Source: Chryseobacterium gambrini
GTDB taxonomy: Bacteria; Bacteroidota; Bacteroidia; Flavobacteriales; Weeksellaceae
DNA: 64,000 nt
Assembly: GCF_900156825.1 (NCBI RefSeq)
Contig: NZ_FTOV01000001.1
Span: 1-64,000 of the forward strand
Reading direction: 5' to 3'
Within the stretch, counting starts at the first letter, position 1; every line of letters begins with the position of its first letter. Position numbers and translations under genes: made by a program. Of the stretch, positions 57,237 through 64,000 are shown in pieces. The notes under the pieces are model-generated. The model did not search any database. It had not been told where the DNA came from and saw only the letters and a list, made by a program, of their open reading frames with translations.

Positions 57237-57257
57237 GGATTTCTTACAGATAAATTT

Positions 57258-57292
57258 AAAAGCAATGGATCGTGTGTTTCATTGCTTTTTTA
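57258..57292 (+). terminator. Terminator of the parE operon
   Basis: Arms aaaagcaatg (57258-57267) and cattgctttt (57280-57289) form a 10-bp stem, followed by T-rich sequence. Confidence 0.85.
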
Positions 57293-57466
57293 TTGAACTT
57301 CAAGACAGATAAAAATTTTTAATTTTTTAATTAGCTAAACTACTTTTATATCCTGAGAATTGATTGTGATAGACTGAATTATGATAATAAAAGAATCAAA
57401 ATCCACCTTAAAAGATTCATAATGAGCTAAAAAGCTTCAATTTCTAATGTTTTTGAGTGGAATTTT

Positions 57467-58318
57467 TTACTTCCTCCCAAAAACAAATCGATCATTTTCC
57501 GATAAATCTTTAATCAATGCTGCTTCTTCAAAATCAGTACAATATAAATCCAGTGTTTCTGAACCTAATTTCTGATTGATTTCCAAAAATAAAAGTCCGT
57601 TTTTATTCAGGTATTTTTTAGAATCTTCGGCAATTTTTCGGTAAAAAATCAATGCATCGGAAGTAGGAGAGAAGAGTGCCATGGTCGGTTCAAAACCTTT
57701 TACGGAATGTTCTATTTCCTGTTCTTCATCTTTTCCGATATAAGGCGGATTTGAAATAATGACATCAAAGTTTTCTTTTAAATCAAAATTCAGATAATCT
57801 GCATGAATGAAATTGATAGTAAGCTGATGAAATGCTGCATTTTTTCTGGCAACTTCCAGTGCTTTTTCAGAAAAATCGATAGAACTAACTTCCGCCTGCG
57901 GGAAATGTTTTTTTAAAACCAACGGAATGATTCCGCTTCCTGTTCCGATATCCAGAATTTTTAAACATTGAATATAAGACGTTGAACTTTTGATCTTTTT
58001 TATCGCAAATTCCAGAAGCTCTTCCGTTTCAGGACGGGGAATCAGCACATTTTCATTGACGAAAAATGTCATTCCGTAGAAATCTGTTTCGCCTAAAATA
58101 TGTTGATAAGGTTTTGAAGTTTTTAGCTCATAAATAACTTCAAGAAGCCTTTTTTCATCATCTTTTAATAGTTCCTGATCCGCAGATCTTCGCTGCTGAA
58201 ATGTATCAAACCCAACAATTTTTTCGATGAATACTGAGCTTAGAAATGCAGATTCCGAGTCTGTATATAAAGTGGAAAGTTCTGTTTTGAAGTAATTTTT
58301 TAGTTCTGAAATGGTCAT
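57467..58318 (-). CDS. prmC: Release-factor glutamine methyltransferase PrmC
   Basis: The 283-aa protein methylates the glutamine of the GGQ motif in peptide chain release factors. SAM motif I is DIGTGSG (123-129), and the glutamine-binding NPPY is at 190-193 (VIISNPPYIG). An N-terminal helical domain (1-75) with IPRPETEELLEF before the fold is family-typical. It is the last gene of a five-gene minus-strand operon. Confidence 0.95.
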   Translation of the reverse strand: MTISELKNYFKTELSTLYTDSESAFLSSVFIEKIVGFDTFQQRRSADQELLKDDEKRLLEVIYELKTSKPYQHILGETDFYGMTFFVNENVLIPRPETEELLEFAIKKIKSSTSYIQCLKILDIGTGSGIIPLVLKKHFPQAEVSSIDFSEKALEVARKNAAFHQLTINFIHADYLNFDLKENFDVIISNPPYIGKDEEQEIEHSVKGFEPTMALFSPTSDALIFYRKIAEDSKKYLNKNGLLFLEINQKLGSETLDLYCTDFEEAALIKDLSENDRFVFGRK

Positions 58319-58328
58319 TTTTAGACAA

Positions 58329-59474
58329 TTATTTTAAATGGCTGCTGCTTTTAATCTCAATTTTTTCGCCGTTATCTTTTTCCAGAATATAATCTTCTTT
58401 GCTGAAATATGCCCATTGCAACAGCTCGCATTCCGTAAATTCTGATGCATTTTTACCATTGATCGATTTGATGTGATCTCCGATCTGTACGTTTTTTGCC
58501 GTAGAATTTTCGTTCATATTTTTTGAAATTACGGTGAGATTGCCGTCAATGAAAAAAGCTTTGGCATCCATTTGTTTTTTAGGAAGTAATGGTTTTCCGG
58601 ACTGTTTTAAGTAGAAAGCATTTTCGTTAAAATTCATGATTAAAACATCTGAATACTGGCTGAAAAAATTAATACCAATTTTGGATTCCTTTGTTTTATT
58701 AATGGTTACCGGCAATTGACGGATTACAGTCTGATCCAGTTTTATTTCATCAACAAAAAAGGTGCTGTAAGATTCGGGATTTCCCAAACCGCTCAGTCCC
58801 ATATTCGTAGAAATGAATTCATCGGCTTGATTTTTAGACTTTTTTTCATCAAAAATAGTATTCATGATGTCCGTATCTTTAGAATTAATTTCCATTACAC
58901 CTGAAAATCCGGTATCTAACAGACAGTTTTTAAAGGTTTTGTTCTGAATGGTAAAATCAATTAAAGGTCTGTTGCTGTTATAGTAAACCGTCCATTTATG
59001 ATAAGAGCGATCCGTTGGAAATGGTTTTTCTGAAATGTAAATCAGTTTTTTCGTAAAATCTATTTTCCAGTTGAATTTTTTAATGAAATCCTGTCCCAAA
59101 AGTAGCAGATTGGTGCAATACAAAAAAGGCATATCAAATGTAACGCCCTTTAGATTTTTTACTTCAAAATTTCCTATGGAAAGCGATTCTATTTTTATGC
59201 TTTTAATCTTTATCTTTTTGTTGCTGGAATCGTTGATGGTTTTATTGGAATCCAGAATTTCTACACCGGCAGTTTTATTATTGATAGAATTGCTTACGGA
59301 AACAGCGGCTCCCGTATCGAGCGCAAATTCTATCGTTTTTCCATTCACTTTTCCCGAAAATGTAAGCAGTTGCTTTTCCAGAGAAAAAGGGATAGAATCG
59401 ATCTCTTTTTTTTGAGAATAACAAAAGGTAATGGTAAAGAAAAGCATTAAAAGCAAATAATTTTTTTTCATCAT
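58329..59474 (-). CDS. Two-lobed retropepsin-like aspartic protease with PDZ domain
   Basis: The 381-aa protein has a signal peptide (ending FCYSQ). Two aspartic protease motifs occur in one chain: FALDTGAAVSVSNS (near residue 51) and CLLDTGFSGVMEI (near 187). A PDZ domain closes it (about 310-375; VQIGDHIKSINGKNASEF). The two DTG motifs suggest a pseudo-dimer acting in the periplasm; single-lobe members of the family must pair. It is 10 nt upstream of prmC and 8 nt downstream of yaaA. Confidence 0.85.
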   Translation of the reverse strand: MMKKNYLLLMLFFTITFCYSQKKEIDSIPFSLEKQLLTFSGKVNGKTIEFALDTGAAVSVSNSINNKTAGVEILDSNKTINDSSNKKIKIKSIKIESLSIGNFEVKNLKGVTFDMPFLYCTNLLLLGQDFIKKFNWKIDFTKKLIYISEKPFPTDRSYHKWTVYYNSNRPLIDFTIQNKTFKNCLLDTGFSGVMEINSKDTDIMNTIFDEKKSKNQADEFISTNMGLSGLGNPESYSTFFVDEIKLDQTVIRQLPVTINKTKESKIGINFFSQYSDVLIMNFNENAFYLKQSGKPLLPKKQMDAKAFFIDGNLTVISKNMNENSTAKNVQIGDHIKSINGKNASEFTECELLQWAYFSKEDYILEKDNGEKIEIKSSSHLK

Positions 59475-59482
59475 TTCAGTGT

Positions 59483-60241
59483 TTATCGTACAAAAACCAG
59501 TTTATTTTCAGTGGATTTTTCTTCATTAATGAGATAGCCTTCGTAGTTGAAAGCCTTCACATCATCCAAAGTCTGTGCATTGGTCTGTGCGCAAAATCTT
59601 GCGACTAAACCTCTTGCATGTTTTGTATAAACCACAATGGTTTTCAGTTTCCCCTCTTTCAGTTCATAAAAATCGAAATCAATAATTGGGTGATTCAGCT
59701 TTTTACGGTCAACCGCTTTAAAATATTCATTGCTTGCAAGATTCAGGAGGATTTCATTCTTTTTCATTTCAGAATTCAATTGTTCCGTTATCTTTTCTCT
59801 CCAGAATTCGTAAAGATTTTTATATTCGTCAAATTCAAAAGGTCTTCCCATTTCCAGCCTGTAAAGCATCACTTTATCCGAAGGTTTAAGCAATCCGTAT
59901 AGTCCGGAAAGGATTCTCTGGTTTTTCTGAAGATAATCTACTGCATCTTTGTCTAATGTTTTGGCATCCAATCCTCTGTAAACCTCTCCTGTAAAGGCAA
60001 ATAGAGCAGGGGCGGATTCTTTTGCAGAAGGTTTTGCTTTCCATTTTTGGTTTCTTTCCCAGTTTTCGTCCGCTAATTTGGCGGAAATTTCCATCAGCTC
60101 AGAAAGATATTTCGGAGATTTCTGTTTTAAATAAGAGTGTATAAATTCTGACTGTTCAATGAATTTAGGCGTTGTGGTTTTCAACAGGTCGGTTGAATTT
60201 TCCACATTCATTAATTTGGCAGGGGATGTAACTATTTTCAT
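59483..60241 (-). CDS. yaaA: Peroxide stress protein YaaA
   Basis: The 252-aa UPF0246 protein starts MKIVTSPAKLMNVEN. Family motifs are PALFAFTGEVYRGLDA, FLSGLYGLLKPSD (as RILSGLYGLLKPSDKVMLYRLEM, broken) and YTKHARGLVARFC. YaaA lowers free iron and protects DNA under peroxide. It is in the minus-strand operon with the CPBP gene 4 nt ahead. Confidence 0.95.
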   Translation of the reverse strand: MKIVTSPAKLMNVENSTDLLKTTTPKFIEQSEFIHSYLKQKSPKYLSELMEISAKLADENWERNQKWKAKPSAKESAPALFAFTGEVYRGLDAKTLDKDAVDYLQKNQRILSGLYGLLKPSDKVMLYRLEMGRPFEFDEYKNLYEFWREKITEQLNSEMKKNEILLNLASNEYFKAVDRKKLNHPIIDFDFYELKEGKLKTIVVYTKHARGLVARFCAQTNAQTLDDVKAFNYEGYLINEEKSTENKLVFVR

Positions 60242-60245
60242 AATG

Positions 60246-60947
60246 TTAAAAGGCAGATAAATGTTTGAAATTGATAAGATTCATGATCATCAGTGAGACA
60301 AAATCGTACATAAAATGACACATGATTATAATCTTAATGTTAGAATATTTTTTATAAAACAAAGCAAAAACAACTCCAATGAAGAAAGGAATGATCACCT
60401 GACTTATCGTTCCATACGTCATGTGAAGAATTCCGAATAGAAAAGCGGAAACTGCAATGCCTGCGTATTGATTTTTATAAATTTTTTCAATTCTTGGCTG
60501 CATATAACCGCGCATCAGAAGTTCTTCCACCACTCCCGCTGTTAAGCAGGTAAAAATAATCAATGGATAATTGTTTTTAAAAATGAATGAAAGCTGTGCG
60601 ATTTTATTACTCGTATTTTCGTGGGTGATGATTTTGATGAAAAGATTTAAAAAAGCTCCACCAACGGCACAAATTAAATAAAGACGGAGTATTTTTTTCA
60701 GATAAAATGAGAAAGAATAGTTTTGGTCTTTCCACAGCAGAAAAGATTGTTTTTCGATAAGGAAACTGTATAGAAAAGTAATTGCCAAAACCATCCAGAG
60801 CACCATTCTGGAATATAAAAATGCAGTTGCAGTAAAGGTTTTTTCTCCCGTCATCATCGTAATAAAAGGAAAAATATACAGCATTACTGCGGCGAGCAAA
60901 ACAAATGTAAGAAGAATTCCTAAGGAATATTTTCCGTTCAGACTCAT
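60246..60947 (-). CDS. CPBP-family intramembrane metalloprotease
   Basis: The 233-aa protein has about seven hydrophobic segments and the CPBP/Abi motifs EELLMRG (141-147), FGILHMTYG (H175) and CHFMYD (third ligand). Bacterial members can protect from self-made bacteriocins or mature prenylated proteins; the role here is unknown. It is in the operon between the Sua5 and yaaA genes. Confidence 0.9.
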   Translation of the reverse strand: MSLNGKYSLGILLTFVLLAAVMLYIFPFITMMTGEKTFTATAFLYSRMVLWMVLAITFLYSFLIEKQSFLLWKDQNYSFSFYLKKILRLYLICAVGGAFLNLFIKIITHENTSNKIAQLSFIFKNNYPLIIFTCLTAGVVEELLMRGYMQPRIEKIYKNQYAGIAVSAFLFGILHMTYGTISQVIIPFFIGVVFALFYKKYSNIKIIIMCHFMYDFVSLMIMNLINFKHLSAF

Positions 60948-60999
60948 ACTAAAAACCTTCAGTCATCATTTTAAATAAAAAGACAAAGCTTTTTTATAA

Positions 61000-61611
61000 T
61001 TAAATATTTCCTTTTCCCTGACGGATAATTTCAGGTTCTCCCGAAGTAAGGTCTACAATTGTGGAAGCCATATTATCTCCATAACCGGAATCAATTACGA
61101 TATCAACCAGATGATCGTATTTTTCGGCAATCAGTTCAGGATCGGTAGAATATTCAATGATTTCATCATCATCTTTTATGGAAGTGGAAGCTATGGGATG
61201 TCCCAGTTTTTCAACAATTAATTGTGGAATCGGATGATCGGGAACACGGATTCCGATTGTTTTGTGTCCTTTGTAAGCCAGCGGCAGACTTTTATTGGCA
61301 TCCAGAATGAAGGTAAAAGGTCCCGGAAGATGGCTTTTCAGAAATCTGAAGATAGAAGTGTCAATTGGTCTTGTAAAATCCGAAAGATGGCTTAAATCAT
61401 TACAGATAATAGAGAATTTTGACTTTTCGAGCTTTATTTTTTTGATCTGGGCAAGCTTTTCCATCGCTTTAATATCAAAAATATTACAGCCTAAAGCATA
61501 GACGGTATCGGAAGGATAGATAATTAATCCACCATTGTTTAAGGTTTTAATTACCTCATTGATAAGGTTTTCCTGAGGGTTGTCCGGATAAATTTTCAAT
61601 ATTTTTGCCAT
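61000..61611 (-). CDS. L-threonylcarbamoyladenylate synthase
   Basis: The 203-aa Sua5/YciO/YrdC protein makes threonylcarbamoyl-AMP for the t6A37 tRNA modification. Motifs: LIIYPSDTVYALGCN, LEKSKFSIICNDLSH, FTFILDANKSLPLAYKG and GIRVPDHPIPQLI; it lacks the extra Sua5 domain. It heads the five-gene operon. The promoter box 61616-61623 is almost at the ATG. Confidence 0.93.
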   Translation of the reverse strand: MAKILKIYPDNPQENLINEVIKTLNNGGLIIYPSDTVYALGCNIFDIKAMEKLAQIKKIKLEKSKFSIICNDLSHLSDFTRPIDTSIFRFLKSHLPGPFTFILDANKSLPLAYKGHKTIGIRVPDHPIPQLIVEKLGHPIASTSIKDDDEIIEYSTDPELIAEKYDHLVDIVIDSGYGDNMASTIVDLTSGEPEIIRQGKGNI

Positions 61612-61615
61612 ACCT

Positions 61616-61623
61616 CAAAGATA
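61616..61623 (-). promoter_or_regulatory. -7 box of the Sua5/YrdC operon
   Basis: On the minus strand TATCTTTG is an exact match and ends 4 nt before the ATG, so the transcript is probably leaderless. Confidence 0.55.
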
Positions 61624-61693
61624 CGAATATTAAAATAGTTTTCATGAAAGTCCTTTATTTAAAAGAAAAATTAGGAGTTTTAAAAATAATTCG

Positions 61694-61701
61694 TATATTT
61701 G
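61694..61701 (+). promoter_or_regulatory. -7 box of the tRNA-fMet cluster
   Basis: TATATTTG is an exact TAnnTTTG match, 11 nt before the first tRNA. It is back to back with the Sua5 operon promoter. Confidence 0.65.
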
Positions 61702-61712
61702 CAGTCCAATAT

Positions 61713-61785
<73 letters not shown>

Positions 61786-61792
61786 CTAAGAC

Positions 61793-61811
61793 AGTGTTTT
61801 CGGTAAACACT
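61793..61811 (+). other. Hairpin in the first tRNA spacer
   Basis: agtgttt pairs with aaacact (7 bp) around tcggt. The second spacer has an equal hairpin with other bases. Confidence 0.7.
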
Positions 61812-61823
61812 CTAAAAATACAC

Positions 61824-61896
<73 letters not shown>

Positions 61897-61902
61897 CTAA
61901 GT

Positions 61903-61923
61903 AAACGTTTGTCGGTAACGTTT
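61903..61923 (+). other. Hairpin in the second tRNA spacer
   Basis: aaacgtt pairs with aacgttt (7 bp) around tgtcggt. Stem bases differ from the first spacer but pair, with loops ending in tcggt in both. Confidence 0.7.
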
Positions 61924-61935
61924 TTAAAAATATAC

Positions 61936-62008
<73 letters not shown>

Positions 62009-62015
62009 CTATTGT

Positions 62016-62051
62016 AAAGAGTATTGCAATTTTTTGTGATACTCTTTTTTA
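62016..62051 (+). terminator. Terminator of the tRNA cluster
   Basis: aaagagtat (62016-62024) and atactcttt (62039-62047) pair, followed by T residues. Confidence 0.83.
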
Positions 62052-62132
62052 TTTCTTTAAACCGTGAATTAGTAAATGCCGGTATGGCTTAATTTATGCA
62101 GGTATCATGATACACCATTAAATCATAATATC

Positions 62133-62543
62133 ATGTATAAAAAAATTCTCGCAGGTTTGGGCGGAGCAATCGCGCTGAACCTTCTGCACGAAACCATCAG
62201 GAAAAACTTCGACAATGTCCCCGAAATCAATAAAGTGGGAGAGGAAGCTTTAAATAAAGCTTTGGCGAAAGCTGATGCCGAAATTACAGATCACGATAAA
62301 CTGTATGCCGCAACCTTAGCCGGAGATATTATTGGCAACGGAATGTATTATGCAACTACTGCCACTACAGGTTTTAATATCTCTTCCGGATTGGCGATGG
62401 GAATCGGAGCCATTACACTTCCTCAAAAGATAGGTCTGGATGAAAATCCTGTTGCCGAAAGTACCCAAAAGAAAGTAATGACGGTGGCTTATTATCTTTT
62501 CGGAGCTATTGTTACTAAATTTATTTACGATAAAATCAAATAA
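62133..62543 (+). CDS. Hypothetical protein with two hydrophobic segments
   Basis: From the ATG at 62133 the 136-aa protein starts MYKKILAGLGGAIALNLLHE. The first 18 residues are hydrophobic, and segments near 60-100 (AGDIIGNGMYYATTA, GLAMGIGAITLP) are weakly so. I recognise no family. The longer frame from 62076 is not supported. A bidirectional terminator follows. Confidence 0.75.
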   Translation: MYKKILAGLGGAIALNLLHETIRKNFDNVPEINKVGEEALNKALAKADAEITDHDKLYAATLAGDIIGNGMYYATTATTGFNISSGLAMGIGAITLPQKIGLDENPVAESTQKKVMTVAYYLFGAIVTKFIYDKIK

Positions 62544-62564
62544 TCTACTATAAAAATTTTAAGG

Positions 62565-62617
62565 CGGTTTCAAAGTTAAGGCAATGCTGAATTATACTTT
62601 TGAAACCGCTTATTTTT
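62565..62617. terminator. Bidirectional terminator between convergent genes
   Basis: gcggtttcaaa (62565-62575) pairs with tttgaaaccgc (62600-62610), with T-rich sequence after it; it lies between the genes ending at 62543 (+) and 62617 (-). Confidence 0.75.
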
Positions 62618-62823
62618 TACATTTTTTTCAGGGAAGAAGCTTTATGAACGGCTGATTTTCCTGTTTTTTCGCTCATGACTTCGTATTGTGGTTCATCCTC
62701 TGTCGCTCTTCTCTGCCTATCCATAAATACAAAGTCTTTTTTATGAATTTTTGTAATCTTTCCGTGAGTTTCTCCGTTGCTGGAATTCCATCTCACCATA
62801 TCTCCTTTTTTTAATGTGCTCAT
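62617..62823 (-). CDS. HVA1/DUF2945 Tudor-like small protein
   Basis: The 68-aa protein MSTLKKGDMVRWNSSNGETH...GKITKIHKKDF has the DUF2945 (hypervirulence-associated, Tudor-like) pattern, with DEPQYEVMSEKTGKSAVHK near the end. Function unknown; members occur in stress-related clusters. It is single and convergent to the gene before it. Confidence 0.85.
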   Translation of the reverse strand: MSTLKKGDMVRWNSSNGETHGKITKIHKKDFVFMDRQRRATEDEPQYEVMSEKTGKSAVHKASSLKKM

Positions 62824-63253
62824 TTTTGTTTGGATTTGGTTGTGATGTACAATTCACTTATTATGCCATATTTTAAAGTTTATAAGAGAAAGATTTGGCT
62901 GCGCTTATTTAAATCAGATAAGTCACATAAGTTTTGTGAGTTATTTAAAAATAAAGATCACTTAAGAGAAAATCAAAGATTTTCATAAACTAATGTGTTC
63001 TTCTACGCTATATCCAGATCAATAAATTCTCATGTGACTTATGTGTTAAATTGAAATATCTCAAATTTTAAAATGAATAAAAAATTAATATGTTCCCCTA
63101 TGCTTCATGCCGATCAAATGGAAGTTCATGTGATTTATGTGTTTAAATTAAAATTTACCTCCGAAAATAAAACTTTGAATTGTAAATTCATCATTAAATA
63201 AAAAATCCCGCTTAAAAAAGCAGGATTCCGTATCATTTAATTAAAAAAATAAA
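62824..63253. repeat. Intergenic region with inverted-repeat element and half copy
   Basis: A copy of the dispersed element lies at about 62912-63047: ends cagataagtcacataag and catgtgacttatgtgtt, core gaaaatcaaagattttc at 62968-62984, in opposite orientation to the copies at 31 kb. The right half is repeated in direct order at about 63084-63147 (aatatgttcccctatgc ... atgtgatttatgtgttt). A minus-strand terminator is at 63204-63227. Confidence 0.8.
63204..63227 (-). terminator. Terminator of the gene at 63254
   Basis: On the minus strand aatcctgctt and aagcgggatt pair (one G-U) around tttt, followed by T residues. Confidence 0.78.
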
Positions 63254-63835
63254 TTATTGTGCTAACTGATTGAAAGGTGTAAGTGCATTATCATCAGCCA
63301 TTGTCTGCCCGATAAAATCTTTCTTCTGATTTCCTTTCATTCTGTTGGCTGCATCATTTCCGTTAAAGAAAGACTCGCTTAGTTTTGTGGTGATTTCAGA
63401 AGGGTTAAACTCAAATTTTGTATCGCCGTCCACTCCAAGATATCCGTTCTTTCTTGTAAGATTCGTGATGTAGTTGTTATAGTTGATCAGAGTACCTCTG
63501 AACATATTATTGTGATATTCCATGCACTTCTTCGCTTTTTTGGAAGAATTGTTCAGGATGCAGTTGTTCATATTTCCTCTGTACAGTCTCCATTCAAGCT
63601 CTACTTTTCCGTATTCTTTTGCCAGAGCGGTTTTGCCGTTAGAAAGAATATTCGGATTGCTTTCTTTTTCACTGATCTCTTTTAGATGCTTGATCACTAA
63701 TGGAACGGTATTTTCGATTTTAGTTTTAGCTTCACCTACCGCACTGAAATCTGCTGCAGGAGAACCTTTCTTTTGAGCGGTAGTAATGTTAAAAATAAGT
63801 AATAATAGTACAATTAATAAATTATATCTTTTCAT
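63254..63835 (-). CDS. Secreted hypothetical protein
   Basis: The 193-aa protein starts MKRYNLLIVLLLLIFNITTAQ, a signal peptide. The mature part is helical and basic, with two cysteines (NNCILNN, KKCMEYH) that may pair. I recognise no family. It is single with its own terminator. Confidence 0.8.
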   Translation of the reverse strand: MKRYNLLIVLLLLIFNITTAQKKGSPAADFSAVGEAKTKIENTVPLVIKHLKEISEKESNPNILSNGKTALAKEYGKVELEWRLYRGNMNNCILNNSSKKAKKCMEYHNNMFRGTLINYNNYITNLTRKNGYLGVDGDTKFEFNPSEITTKLSESFFNGNDAANRMKGNQKKDFIGQTMADDNALTPFNQLAQ

Positions 63836-64000
63836 GAGAAATTTTTAAAGCACTAAAATAAATATAATTTCCCGGTTTAGACAAATACATTTTAAATTTA
63901 TTTAATAAAAATTAACAATTTTATAACGTAAGTGGTTCATTATTGTTAAAATGATGTTTTAAAACTTTTTATGAAAGTCATTTTTTATAATCATTCCCAA

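Overview
The window looks like a chromosome segment of a Flavobacteriia member (Bacteroidota), most likely Chryseobacterium or a close relative. The reasons are: AT-rich DNA; several type IX secretion (T9SS) sorting tails (YPNP...K); a carboxypeptidase-D-like/TonB-dependent receptor; -7 boxes of the Bacteroidota type (TAnnTTTG); almost no Shine-Dalgarno sites; small GG-leader 'bacteriocin-like' peptides beginning MKNLKK or MKNQ; and DUF6443/RHS, DUF6266 and DUF5690 proteins. No database search was possible, so family names rest on motif recognition.

Layout. 1-7409 (minus): a three-gene surface/RHS operon (T9SS protein, 1134-aa YD-repeat protein, DUF6443/RHS protein cut by the window edge). 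7410-9117: hairpin-rich intergenic DNA around a DUF6266 gene. 9118-21579: an AT-rich defence island holding a complete type I restriction-modification system (hsdR-hsdM-hsdS, with an unusually long HsdS), an McrB/McrC pair, a LytTR regulator, and a prokaryotic viperin (radical SAM) gene followed by a small nucleotide-kinase gene. 21665-25950: small accessory genes (GG-leader peptide, DUF1294, tannase-like lipoprotein, HxlR regulator, SRPBCC protein). 26159-30631: typA/bipA, a ParDE-like toxin-antitoxin pair, and a GHL10 lipoprotein. 30632-31821: a repeat cluster. 31822-41000: a putative aminophosphonate locus (XRE-cupin regulator, TonB receptor, DUF5690 permease, TIGR03364-type FAD oxidoreductase, phosphonatase-like HAD hydrolase, secreted phosphodiesterase/phosphatase-like protein). 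41222-47287: ferritin, more GG-leader peptides (two of only about 50 aa on the minus strand), ychF, AraC regulator with SDR, and an aminotransferase. 47485-51277: two paralogous T9SS proteins and a LytTR regulator. 51562-57236: topoisomerase IV operon (parE, small membrane protein, parC, rhomboid). 57467-61611: five-gene minus-strand operon (Sua5/YrdC, CPBP protease, YaaA, aspartic protease with PDZ, PrmC). 61713-62008: three identical initiator tRNA-fMet genes. 62133-63835: small hypothetical genes and HVA1/DUF2945.

The most notable signals are the viperin-kinase pair inside the restriction island, which parallels the vertebrate viperin-CMPK2 gene pair; the HsdS C-terminal extension; the aminophosphonate gene set; and a dispersed family of 130-170 bp intergenic elements with terminal inverted repeats and a shared core (AAAATCTTTGATTTTC) seen at several separate sites.
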